Source: Alphaproteobacteria bacterium MarineAlpha3_Bin3
GTDB lineage: Bacteria > Pseudomonadota > Alphaproteobacteria > Rhodospirillales > Casp-alpha2
NCBI GenBank assembly: GCA_002938075.1
Contig: PTLK01000071.1
Location: 1 to 8,849, forward strand
DNA length: 8,849 nt
Direction of reading: 5' to 3'
Shown: piece after piece, positions 1 to 6,391 of the stretch
Position numbering within the stretch: position 1 is the first letter of the stretch
Layout of the letters: the number at the start of each line of letters is the position of its first letter
Translations under genes and position numbers: made by a program
The notes under the pieces: model-generated
Database searches by the model: none
Told to the model about the DNA's origin: nothing
The model's input: the letters and a program-made list of their open reading frames with translations, nothing else

Positions 1-83
1 GGCCCGGCCATTGCCGATAAAGGCAAAAGTCCATAAGCCACGATAAGGAAAACAACAGCTATGAAGCGGTGCAAGCGCCTCAA
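1..83 (-). CDS. bamA: Probable outer-membrane assembly factor BamA, N-terminal signal peptide only
   Basis: Only 27 codons are in the window. They run off the edge and encode a textbook secretory signal peptide: a basic start (MRRLHRF), a hydrophobic core (IAVVFLIVAYGLL) and the end PLSAMA before GP, matching an Ala-x-Ala signal peptidase I site. The frame has no ATG or GTG before this core. The likely start is TTG at 83, preceded by GGGGA about 6 nt upstream; an in-frame TTG at 104 is an alternative adding seven residues. It begins 23 nt after the rseP stop. In alphaproteobacteria the gene directly after rseP is usually bamA, which inserts beta-barrel proteins into the outer membrane. The identity is therefore from synteny plus an export signal; no BamA domain is visible. 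Confidence 0.6.
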   Translation of the reverse strand, partial: MRRLHRFIAVVFLIVAYGLLPLSAMAG

Positions 84-106
84 GTAATTCCCCGGGTTTT
101 TCAAAA

Positions 107-1246
107 TTATGTGACGAGTTCTTTAATAAACTCGAAGACCCTTAATTGAACCAAATCGTTCCAGGTAACAAAAACCATTAGAATCAATACCAGAATCAGC
201 CCAAAACGGAAACCGTATTCTTGGGCCTGCGGTCCCAGGGGTCGCCCCCGGATGGCTTCGACGGCAAAGAAAAGCAGGTGCCCGCCGTCCAAGATGGGTA
301 TGGGAAATAGGTTGATAAGACCCAGATTGATCGACAAAACGGCCAGAAAAAGAATGAAGTTTTCAATTCCGCTTTGAAATGTAATCCCTGCATATTGGAC
401 AATTCTGAGGGGGCCTCCGATGCCTTCGGTACCTTGGCGTCCGGAAATCACCTGGCCCAAAAAAGAAAGGGTTTTTTCAGTCAGGGAAGCGGTCTGTTGG
501 ATGCCCAACCAAACCGCCATCAGAGGGTTTTGGCGCTCGTAATGCATCTGTTGGGGGTCGTAGCGAACGCCAAGAAGGCCGATTTCAACGGTCTTTCCTT
601 CAGCGCCAAGCTGTTGGTGCCTTTTGGGGGTTGCCGTCAAAACAAATTCATCATCGCCGCGTCGGACCTTGATTTTCAACAGCATTTCAGGCTGGACGCT
701 GACAATCCGGACAAGATCGGAAAACCATTCCACCGCCTCGCCGTCGATGCTGACGATGCGGTCGCCGGCTTCGAACCCGGCCTCGGCGGCGGCTGATCCG
801 GGCATAATTTCCCCCACCCCCGCATAGGGCCGCGCCGCGCCGAACGTCGCCATCAGGCAGGCTATAAGTACCACCGACAAAAGAAAATTGGCGATCGGGC
901 CCGCGGCAACGATCGCCGTTCGCTGGGCCAGGGTTTTGTGTTGAAAGGATACCGCTTTTTCCTTATCCGTCAGGGGCGGCCGATCCTCATCTTCGTCACC
1001 GGGAAGGTCCGATTGTCCGAACATCTTGACGTAGCCGCCAAGGGGGATAACGCCGATTTTCCAGCGGGTGCCCGCTTTATCGTTCCATCCGAACAATTCG
1101 GCCCCGAAACCGACGGAAAAAACTTCAACCCGCACCTTGGCCAGCCGGGCGACCCAGAAATGCCCAAGCTCATGGAAGAAAACCAAAATCGTAAGCGCGA
1201 CAAGGAAGGGAAGGCCCCAATTCAAGGCCATATCAATGATGTTCAT
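107..1246 (-). CDS. rseP: Site-2 zinc metalloprotease RseP/MmpA family
   Basis: This is an inner-membrane intramembrane protease of the M50 family. In E. coli RseP cuts the anti-sigma factor RseA and clears signal peptides; in Caulobacter the homologue MmpA degrades PodJ. The 379 residues include a first membrane segment with the zinc motif HELGH at 25-29 (His25, Glu26, His29), a cytoplasmic loop with IPLGGYVKMFG (67-77), and GPIANF (116-121) at the start of a second span. A periplasmic PDZ domain lies at about 140-205, and the third span carries NLFPIPILDGGH (312-323), where Asp320 is the third zinc ligand. A last span is at about 349-362. Only one PDZ is evident, against two in E. coli (450 residues), as usual in alphaproteobacteria. 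The ATG at 1246 has no strong Shine-Dalgarno. The actual substrate here is unknown. Confidence 0.95.
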   Translation of the reverse strand: MNIIDMALNWGLPFLVALTILVFFHELGHFWVARLAKVRVEVFSVGFGAELFGWNDKAGTRWKIGVIPLGGYVKMFGQSDLPGDEDEDRPPLTDKEKAVSFQHKTLAQRTAIVAAGPIANFLLSVVLIACLMATFGAARPYAGVGEIMPGSAAAEAGFEAGDRIVSIDGEAVEWFSDLVRIVSVQPEMLLKIKVRRGDDEFVLTATPKRHQQLGAEGKTVEIGLLGVRYDPQQMHYERQNPLMAVWLGIQQTASLTEKTLSFLGQVISGRQGTEGIGGPLRIVQYAGITFQSGIENFILFLAVLSINLGLINLFPIPILDGGHLLFFAVEAIRGRPLGPQAQEYGFRFGLILVLILMVFVTWNDLVQLRVFEFIKELVT

Positions 1247-1307
1247 GAGATTCTATCTACTAGACCGTGATTAATTTTTCATTTTCCCGGTGGTTTGTGG
1301 CTTTTTT

Positions 1308-2504
1308 TTAGCCGCAAATCCTGGCAACAATTTCTTCAGCGACGCGACGTCCCTCCGTGTCGGCGTTGGCGACGTCATCCAGGTTGCTAAGTTTACCGCC
1401 GGGAACCGTGCCCAGGGTTTCTTCCACAACCCGCGAAATGTCAAGAAAACCGATCCTGCGTTCAAGAAAATGATGCACCGCCACTTCGTTGGCTGCGTTC
1501 AATACCGTTGGCGTAGACCCCCCCGCCTTAAGGGCTTGGCGGGCCAGGCGAAGGGCGGGAAACCGTTCGGTATCGGGCGCCTCGAAGGTCAGGGTGGCAA
1601 TTTCCTCAAGATTCAGCCTGGGAGAAGGCGCCGCCATCCTCTTAGGCCAGGCCAAGGCATAGGCGATGGGCGTGCGCATGTCGGGAGTGCCGAGCTGCGC
1701 CAGAACCGATCCGTCGACATAATCGACCATGGAGTGAATGACCGATTGCGGATGCACCAGAATCTCGATCCGGTCCTCGGGAACGGGGAAAAAATGAAAG
1801 GCCTCGATTAGCTCCAGGCCCTTGTTCATCATGGTCGCGGAATCAACAGAAATCTTGGCCCCCATGTCCCAATTTGGATGGTCCACGGCCTGTTCCGGGG
1901 TGACGTCGGCCATTTCCTTCAATGAAAATTCCCGGAACGGTCCTCCCGACGCGGTCAAGATAATCCGCTGCACCCTATCGGCATTGTCGAAATCAAAAAC
2001 CTGAAAAATGGCGCTGTGTTCTGAATCCACCGGCAACAGGGTGGCGCCGTTGGAATTGACCTCTCTGACGAACACGTCGCCGGCGGATACCAGGCATTCC
2101 TTGTTGGCCAGTCCGACCGTGGCGCCCCGGCGGACGGCAGTCAGCGTCGGTTTCAAGCCCGCCGCGCCGACGATCGAGGCCATAACCCAACTGGCCGGGC
2201 GGGCGGCGGCTTCGATGACCGCTTCCGGGCCGGCGGCAACGGTGACGTCGCTTCCGGCCAAGGCATCCTTCAGCTCGCCATAGCCCTCCGGATCGGCAAG
2301 AACCGCCGTTTGTGGCTTTAGTCGCAGGGCCTGTTCGGCCAAAAGCTTGACATTGCGGTTCGCCGTCAGCGCCTCGACGACAAAAGCGTCGGGGTTATTT
2401 TCAATGAGTTCGAGCGTGTTTGAGCCGACCGAACCCGTGGACCCAAGTATGGTCACGCTTCGGGGGCTGTTATCCGCTTCAGGTGCCGTTTTCGAAGGGA
2501 TCAT
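1308..2504 (-). CDS. dxr: 1-deoxy-D-xylulose 5-phosphate reductoisomerase
   Basis: Dxr rearranges and reduces 1-deoxyxylulose 5-phosphate to 2-C-methylerythritol 4-phosphate with NADPH, the first committed step of the MEP isoprenoid pathway and the target of fosmidomycin. The 398 residues match E. coli (398). The NADPH-binding loop GSTGSVG is at 21-27, GLANKECLV at 131-139, and the metal ligands lie in PVDSEHSAIFQ (Asp160, Glu162) and MNKGLELIEA (Glu231). TASGGPFRE (184-192) is the flexible active-site region. The MEP pathway supplies the substrates of UppS encoded just upstream, giving a functional link. The ATG at 2504 directly follows the 28-bp duplication and has no good Shine-Dalgarno. 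A GTG seventeen codons in (MTILGSTGSVG) is a possible but less likely start. It ends at TAA, 61 bp before rseP; that gap holds nothing recognisable. Confidence 0.97.
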   Translation of the reverse strand: MIPSKTAPEADNSPRSVTILGSTGSVGSNTLELIENNPDAFVVEALTANRNVKLLAEQALRLKPQTAVLADPEGYGELKDALAGSDVTVAAGPEAVIEAAARPASWVMASIVGAAGLKPTLTAVRRGATVGLANKECLVSAGDVFVREVNSNGATLLPVDSEHSAIFQVFDFDNADRVQRIILTASGGPFREFSLKEMADVTPEQAVDHPNWDMGAKISVDSATMMNKGLELIEAFHFFPVPEDRIEILVHPQSVIHSMVDYVDGSVLAQLGTPDMRTPIAYALAWPKRMAAPSPRLNLEEIATLTFEAPDTERFPALRLARQALKAGGSTPTVLNAANEVAVHHFLERRIGFLDISRVVEETLGTVPGGKLSNLDDVANADTEGRRVAEEIVARICG

Positions 2505-2560
2505 ATCTATGTCAAAATACCGCCTTTACCCAATCTATGTCAAAATGCCGCCTTTACCCA
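2505..2560 (-). repeat. 28-bp tandem duplication at the cdsA/dxr junction
   Basis: Two adjacent 28-bp units, 2505-2532 and 2533-2560, are identical except for one transition (A at 2519, G at 2547). Read on the coding strand, the upstream unit (2560-2533) encodes the CdsA end LGKGGILT and its TAG. The downstream unit repeats the same sequence as untranslated DNA immediately before the dxr ATG. Removing one unit would place the dxr ATG 2 nt after the cdsA TAG. The mismatch is at a third codon position (GGC versus GGT). A chance origin of 27 matches in 28 is not plausible. Confidence 0.95.
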
Positions 2561-3221
2561 ACCCGCCAATCACCGCGACAGCAACCGCCGCGGCCAACAG
2601 GCCATCAACGCGGTCGAACAAACCGCCATGCCCGGGAATGATGGCGCTGGTATCCTTTACCCTAAAATGTCTTTTGATCCAAGATTCAACTAAGTCACCG
2701 GCCTGCGATATCAAGCCTATGGCGGCGCTCAACATGGCCAAGACCATAACACCATCCTTTTCCAAGATCACTGCCGTCAGTGCACCGACGATGCCGGCCG
2801 ACCCCAATCCGCCGAGCAGGCCCGACCAGGTTTTGTTGGGGCTGATGACGGGAGACAATTTTGCCCCGCCGATCAGCCGGCCGGCACCATAGCTCGCCGT
2901 ATCGGTCGCCCAAACCACCGCCAACAACCATAATAGGGTTTCCATGCCGGCCGCGGGGTCTGATCGCAGGTGTATAAGGGCGCCGCAAGGCACGATAATG
3001 TAAAAAAGCCCGCCCAAAAGCCACAATACCCGACCGGCGCAAAGACGGTTCCATTCCCAGGCCAGGATAAGCGCCATCAAGCCGACGACGAATTCATAAA
3101 ATGGGGTTCCAAAATAAACCGCCGCAAGAACCCCCGGCGCCAGAACCACGGCCGAGACGGTGCGCGCCGCCAAGCCCGAATGGGTGGGGTCACCCGCCTG
3201 TAGCGCCATATCGGCGTTCAC
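2535..3221 (-). CDS. cdsA: Phosphatidate cytidylyltransferase (CDP-diacylglycerol synthase)
   Basis: CdsA is an integral inner-membrane enzyme making CDP-diacylglycerol from phosphatidate and CTP, the precursor of all phospholipids in these bacteria. The family signature is complete in residues 172-208: SQAGDLVESWIKRHFRVKD (172-190), then PGHGG (196-200) and DRVDG (203-207), carrying the metal-binding acidic residues. Hydrophobic segments at about 22-54, 66-84, 95-106, 133-153, 157-174 and 208-222 suggest five or more membrane spans. At 228 residues it is shorter than E. coli CdsA (285), mainly at the N-terminus. The start given is GTG at 3221, with AAGGA 11 nt upstream, inside uppS. ATG at 3209 is an alternative lacking a Shine-Dalgarno. 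Both overlap the uppS end, implying coupling. The final codons and TAG are part of a 28-bp tandem duplication. Confidence 0.94.
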   Translation of the reverse strand: MNADMALQAGDPTHSGLAARTVSAVVLAPGVLAAVYFGTPFYEFVVGLMALILAWEWNRLCAGRVLWLLGGLFYIIVPCGALIHLRSDPAAGMETLLWLLAVVWATDTASYGAGRLIGGAKLSPVISPNKTWSGLLGGLGSAGIVGALTAVILEKDGVMVLAMLSAAIGLISQAGDLVESWIKRHFRVKDTSAIIPGHGGLFDRVDGLLAAAVAVAVIGGLGKGGILT

Positions 3222-3927
3222 GGTTGCGATATTCCTTCAGGGCGTTTTCGAAGTCTTGACCGGAAAATTCGGGCCACAGGGTGTCGATAAAAATCAATTC
3301 GGCATAAGCCAGTTGCCAAAGAAGGAAATTACTGATCCTTTCTTCGCCGCTTGTCCGAATGAGAAGGTCCGGATCAGGCATATCGGCGGTAAACAAACGT
3401 TCGGCAAATTCGGTTTCGTCGATGTCATTGATGTTCAGGCGTCCCGCCGCAACATCTTCGGCGACCCGGCGTGCGGCTTGGGTGATCTCGGCCCGTCCGC
3501 CGTAGCTCAGCGCAATAGTCAACGTGAGGCGCGAATTACCCCCGGTCAGCTTTTCGGCGTTTCCGATCAACGACTGGATGTCCGGATCCAGACGTTCGCG
3601 CTCTCCGATCATCCTGAATCGAATGCCCTCTTCATTGAGTTCCTGGATTTCCTTCTTGAGATAAAACCTCAACAGCCCCATGAGGTCCTTGATTTCGCTC
3701 GCCGGACGTTTCCAGTTTTCGGAAGAAAACCCGAACAGAGTCAGATAGGACACCCCCATGGCCGTCGCTGCCTTGACGGTGTTCTTGACCGCCACGGCCC
3801 CTCGTTGATGGCCGACGGTGCGGGGCAGGCCCTGGGCTTCCGCCCAACGTCCGTTGCCGTCCATGATGATGGCGACATGGACCGGAGGCGGTGGCGCTGT
3901 ATCTTTTTGCAGTGGGGCGGCTTTCAT
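3190..3927 (-). CDS. uppS: Isoprenyl transferase / undecaprenyl diphosphate synthase
   Basis: UppS condenses isopentenyl diphosphate onto farnesyl diphosphate with cis geometry to give undecaprenyl diphosphate, the lipid carrier for peptidoglycan and O-antigen units, at the inner face of the membrane. The 245 residues fit the family. IIMDGNGRWA lies at 20-29, with Asp23 as the catalytic/magnesium-linked aspartate. LTLFGFSSENWKRP follows near 62-75, and the C-terminal signature RTSGEERISNFLLWQ begins at 191. The first 15 residues are a proline-rich extension before the core. The ATG at 3927 is 4 nt after the frr stop with only a weak AGG ribosome binding site, so re-initiation after frr is likely. 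The 3' end overlaps the start of cdsA by up to 32 bp. Chain length (C55 or other) cannot be told from sequence alone. Confidence 0.96.
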   Translation of the reverse strand: MKAAPLQKDTAPPPPVHVAIIMDGNGRWAEAQGLPRTVGHQRGAVAVKNTVKAATAMGVSYLTLFGFSSENWKRPASEIKDLMGLLRFYLKKEIQELNEEGIRFRMIGERERLDPDIQSLIGNAEKLTGGNSRLTLTIALSYGGRAEITQAARRVAEDVAAGRLNINDIDETEFAERLFTADMPDPDLLIRTSGEERISNFLLWQLAYAELIFIDTLWPEFSGQDFENALKEYRNRERRYGATGG

Positions 3928-3931
3928 GCCA

Positions 3932-4498
3932 CTAAACCTGTGTTATTTCCTGTTCCTTGTTGGCCAACGCTTCATCGATCTTGCCGACGTATCGATCAGT
4001 CACTTCCTGAATTTCGTTGGCGTAATCGTGGTGTTCATCCTTGGAAAGGTCGCCGTCTTTTTCGGAATTTTTCAGGTCGCCCATGGTATGGCGGCGGACG
4101 TTTCGAACCGCGACACGGGCATCTTCGGCGTATTTGGCGGCGACTTTGGCCAGTTCAACGCGGCGTTCCTCGGTCAATGTTGGAATGGGAACCCTGACCA
4201 ATTGCCCGTCCGAGGATGGGTTCAAGCCGAGCGCGGAATCCATAATGGCTTTTTCAACCGCCTGCACAAGGCCCTTGTCCCAGACCTGGACGGTCAACAT
4301 CCTCGGTTCCGGCACGCTGATGGTACCGACTTGATTCATTGGCATTTCCGAGCCGTAAGCCTCGACCATTAAAGGTTCCAACAGGCTAATATTGGCGCGC
4401 CCGGTGCGCAGACCTCCGAACTCCTTGATCAGCACATCCACCGCGCCCTCCATCCGCCGGGTAACGTCCTTTTTAATGGCCTCAATGTCCGTACTCAC
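3932..4498 (-). CDS. frr: Ribosome recycling factor
   Basis: RRF acts with EF-G after termination to split the 70S ribosome from mRNA. It is a tRNA-shaped protein with a three-helix bundle and a small beta/alpha domain. The 188 residues compare with 185 in E. coli. Visible hallmarks are GGLRTGRAN (28-36), the small domain at about 31-105 with VEAYGSEMPMNQVGTISVPEPRML, and the helix-bundle motif VRVPIPTLTEERR followed by AVRNVRR, where Arg132 matches the conserved functional arginine of the E. coli protein. The C-terminus ends EQEITQV, then TAG. The start is GTG, supported by an AGGGGA site 7 nt upstream and by MSTDIEAIKKD being a normal N-terminus. uppS begins only 4 nt after the stop, which suggests translational coupling. 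Confidence 0.96.
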   Translation of the reverse strand: MSTDIEAIKKDVTRRMEGAVDVLIKEFGGLRTGRANISLLEPLMVEAYGSEMPMNQVGTISVPEPRMLTVQVWDKGLVQAVEKAIMDSALGLNPSSDGQLVRVPIPTLTEERRVELAKVAAKYAEDARVAVRNVRRHTMGDLKNSEKDGDLSKDEHHDYANEIQEVTDRYVGKIDEALANKEQEITQV

Positions 4499-4505
4499 GA
4501 CCCAA

Positions 4506-4511
4506 TCCCCT
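4506..4511 (-). promoter_or_regulatory. Shine-Dalgarno sequence supporting the GTG start of frr
   Basis: AGGGGA lies 7 nt before the GTG at 4498. No ATG or other start codon close by is as well placed, so this site decides the frr start. Confidence 0.65.
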
Positions 4512-4521
4512 GGATACGTAA

Positions 4522-4549
4522 TCCGCCAGTTAATATCCGTCAGTTAATA
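4522..4549 (-). repeat. 14-bp tandem duplication over the pyrH stop codon
   Basis: On the + strand TCCGCCAGTTAATA (4522-4535) is followed directly by TCCGTCAGTTAATA (4536-4549). The copies differ by one transition. Read on the coding strand, the first copy met contains the last codons ATT AAC and the TGA of pyrH. In the second the TGA has become TGG and is untranslated. The array occupies most of the upstream half of the pyrH-frr gap and leaves the frr Shine-Dalgarno untouched. Confidence 0.85.
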
Positions 4550-5256
4550 ATCGTATAGGTGCCCTCGCCGAATACCACCTCGGCGAAACCTCCCGGATTG
4601 TGAATGGAAAACACCAGGATTGGAACTTCGTTCTCACGCGCCAGGGCGATGGCCGAGGCGTCCATGACCCTTAAATCCTGGGACAGGACCTCTTGATAGG
4701 TCAGTTTGTCGAAACGCTTGGCTTTTTTGTTCTCTTTTGGATCCGAATCATAGACCCCGTCAACTTGCGTTCCCTTGAACAGGGCATCGCAATTCATTTC
4801 CACGGCCCGCAACGCCGCCGCCGTGTCGGTGGTGAAGAACGGGTTGCCGGTCCCCGCCGCGAAGATCACTATTCGTCCCTTTTCCATGTGGCGGACGGCG
4901 CGGCGACGGATATAGGGCTCACAGACGGTGGCCATGGGGATGGCCGATTGCACCCGTGTTGGCACTCCTAAGTTTTCAAGGGTACTTTGCACCGCCAAGG
5001 CGTTGATCACGGTCGCCAGCATGCCCATGTAATCGGCGCTGGTGCGTTCAACCCCCTTGGCCGTCGACGATACGCCGCGAAAGATGTTGCCGGCGCCGAT
5101 GACCAAGCAGATTTGCACGCCTTGGTCATGGACGCCTTTGACCTCATCGCATATCCGTTCGATGGTGTCCGGGTCGATGCCGTATTGACGGTCCCCCATC
5201 AGGCCCTCTCCGGAGAGCTTCAAGAGGATGCGCCGGTATTTTGGCGTCGATGGCAT
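4540..5256 (-). CDS. pyrH: Uridylate kinase (UMP kinase)
   Basis: PyrH phosphorylates UMP to UDP with ATP, the committed step toward all pyrimidine nucleotides. It is a hexameric amino-acid-kinase-fold enzyme regulated by GTP and UTP in Proteobacteria. At 238 residues it is close to E. coli (241). Visible motifs are LLKLSGE (11-17, nucleotide phosphate binding), IGAGNIFRG (53-61), SADYMGMLATVINALA (73-88, UMP side), GTGNPFFTTDTAAALRA (135-151) and VDGVYDSDP (165-173). LRVMDASAIAL (195-205) is also typical. The ATG at 5256 begins MPSTPKYRRILLKLSGE, a normal family N-terminus; the ribosome binding site is weak (CGGAA about 9 nt upstream). The last codons and the TGA form part of a 14-bp tandem repeat described separately. 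frr follows after 41 bp, a common arrangement. Confidence 0.97.
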   Translation of the reverse strand: MPSTPKYRRILLKLSGEGLMGDRQYGIDPDTIERICDEVKGVHDQGVQICLVIGAGNIFRGVSSTAKGVERTSADYMGMLATVINALAVQSTLENLGVPTRVQSAIPMATVCEPYIRRRAVRHMEKGRIVIFAAGTGNPFFTTDTAAALRAVEMNCDALFKGTQVDGVYDSDPKENKKAKRFDKLTYQEVLSQDLRVMDASAIALARENEVPILVFSIHNPGGFAEVVFGEGTYTIIN

Positions 5257-5377
5257 GATCGTGTTCCGTTCTATTTAAACGTTGCATACCAATGGCTTAA
5301 AGGGTGCAACGGGGCCGTCAGTTAGGTCGCCATTGACCACCATCGGCGGGGTCCGGATACAATTCCAGCCGCCCTTT

Positions 5378-6304
5378 TCATTTGCCGATGGCGGTGGCGA
5401 CTTCGGCGGCGAAATTTTCTTTCTTCTTTTCAATGCCCTCGCCCAGGACGAACAAACCGAACGCCGATACGGAAATTGCCGACCCTGATTCCTTGGAAGC
5501 CTGTTGCAGGACATTTTCGACCTTGGTTTCGCCGTCGATGACGAAGGTCTGATCAAGCAGGCAGACTTCTTCAAAATACTTGCGCATTCGGCCCTCGAGC
5601 ATCTTTTCGATGATCTCTTCGGGTTTTCCGGTTTCACGTGCCTGTTTGGCAAGGAATTCGCGTTCACGCTCGACCGCCGCCGGGTCCAAGCCGTCGCGGG
5701 AAACGGCCAAGGGCTTGACCGCCGCCACATGCATGGAAATCTGCTTGCCGAGGGCGTCTAGCGTTGTCGCATCGGCTTCCGATTCCAGCGCCGTCAACAC
5801 CGCGATCCTGCCCAGCCTGGGGGATAGGGAATTGTGTACATAGGACGCGATAATCCCTTGGCTGACCTCGATAACCTGGACCCGGCGCAACGACATGTTC
5901 TCGCCGATAGTGGCGATCAGATGGGTCAATTGTTCTTCGACCGTGCGTTCGGTTCCGGGGTAGGCGGCGGCCTTCAGGGCGTCCAGATCGCCGCCCGATT
6001 CGAGGGCCAGGCCGGCCGTCGTTTTGACGAATTCCTGGAATTCATCGTTGCGGGCAACGAAATCGGTTTCGGCGTTGACTTCGACCAAAGCGCCGGTGGC
6101 GCCGTCGATGGAAACCCCGACCAGGCCTTCCGAAGCTATCCGGCCGGCCTTCTTGGCCGCCGCCGACAGGCCCTTGTTGCGAAGCCAGTCAATCGCCGCC
6201 TCATGGTCGCCGTCGGTTTCGACGAGCGCCTTCTTGCAATCCATCATCCCGGCGGCAGTCTCCTCGCGCAGCTTTTTGACCAGGGCGGCGGTGATTTCCG
6301 TCAT
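5378..6304 (-). CDS. tsf: Translation elongation factor Ts
   Basis: EF-Ts is the cytoplasmic guanine nucleotide exchange factor that recycles EF-Tu-GDP to EF-Tu-GTP. The 308-residue length is typical (E. coli 283; many alphaproteobacteria about 307). Residues 1-50 form the UBA-like N-terminal domain with the signature LREETAAGMMDCKKAL. The TDFVARN motif, which contacts EF-Tu and helps displace the bound magnesium, is at 80-86. The core dimerization-like domain includes ISMHVAAVKPLA near 190-201, and the C-terminal module ends in FAAEVATAIGK before TGA. The start ATG at 6304 has an AAGAGGG ribosome binding site. It lies 87 bp after rpsB and 121 bp before pyrH, the usual neighbours. No irregularity was seen. 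The 121-bp gap that follows contains no gene and no clear terminator. Confidence 0.97.
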   Translation of the reverse strand: MTEITAALVKKLREETAAGMMDCKKALVETDGDHEAAIDWLRNKGLSAAAKKAGRIASEGLVGVSIDGATGALVEVNAETDFVARNDEFQEFVKTTAGLALESGGDLDALKAAAYPGTERTVEEQLTHLIATIGENMSLRRVQVIEVSQGIIASYVHNSLSPRLGRIAVLTALESEADATTLDALGKQISMHVAAVKPLAVSRDGLDPAAVEREREFLAKQARETGKPEEIIEKMLEGRMRKYFEEVCLLDQTFVIDGETKVENVLQQASKESGSAISVSAFGLFVLGEGIEKKKENFAAEVATAIGK

Positions 6305-6309
6305 CTTAA

Positions 6310-6316
6310 CCCTCTT
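6310..6316 (-). promoter_or_regulatory. Shine-Dalgarno sequence of tsf
   Basis: AAGAGGG lies 5 nt before the ATG at 6304 and supports that start. tsf therefore has its own efficient initiation site despite the 87-bp gap from rpsB. Confidence 0.7.
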
Positions 6317-6357
6317 AGTTAATAATCGCCTGTAAGGCTTCTAAATTACTTTATAAA

Positions 6358-6379
6358 TAATCAACCAGAAACCCTGGTC
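6358..6379 (-). terminator. Weak hairpin between rpsB and tsf, possible attenuator
   Basis: The RNA strand carries ACCAG-GGUUU-CUGGU (6378-6364), a 5-bp stem with one more possible G-U pair, followed by an A/U-rich stretch rather than a clean U-run. It sits 13 nt after the rpsB stop codon. In E. coli a partial terminator between rpsB and tsf lowers tsf transcription. Here the stem is short and such hairpins occur often by chance, so the call is tentative. Confidence 0.22.
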
Positions 6380-6391
6380 CTGGGTCCGGGA

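Noticed and set aside
1290..1811. A 173-residue + strand frame opposite the end of dxr
   Set aside because: Antisense shadow of a well-conserved gene, with no own ribosome binding site or domain.
3160..4197. A 345-residue open frame on the + strand opposite uppS and frr
   Set aside because: It is antisense to two genes with complete family signatures, shows no recognisable protein motif, and long antisense frames are common in GC-rich coding DNA.
5280..5311. Perfect 7-bp inverted repeat (CGTTGCA / TGCAACG, 18-nt spacer) upstream of pyrH
   Set aside because: With that spacer length several such repeats are expected by chance in a window of this size, and nothing else about it suggests an operator.
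4542..6328. The 12-mer AGTTAATAATCG present both at the pyrH stop (4542-4553) and in the tsf leader (6317-6328)
   Set aside because: A shared 12-mer is within chance expectation for about 9 kb, and there is no flanking similarity.
6330..6365. A/T-rich stretch before tsf as a tsf promoter (TATAAA as -10)
   Set aside because: No acceptable -35 sequence exists at 15-19 bp upstream.
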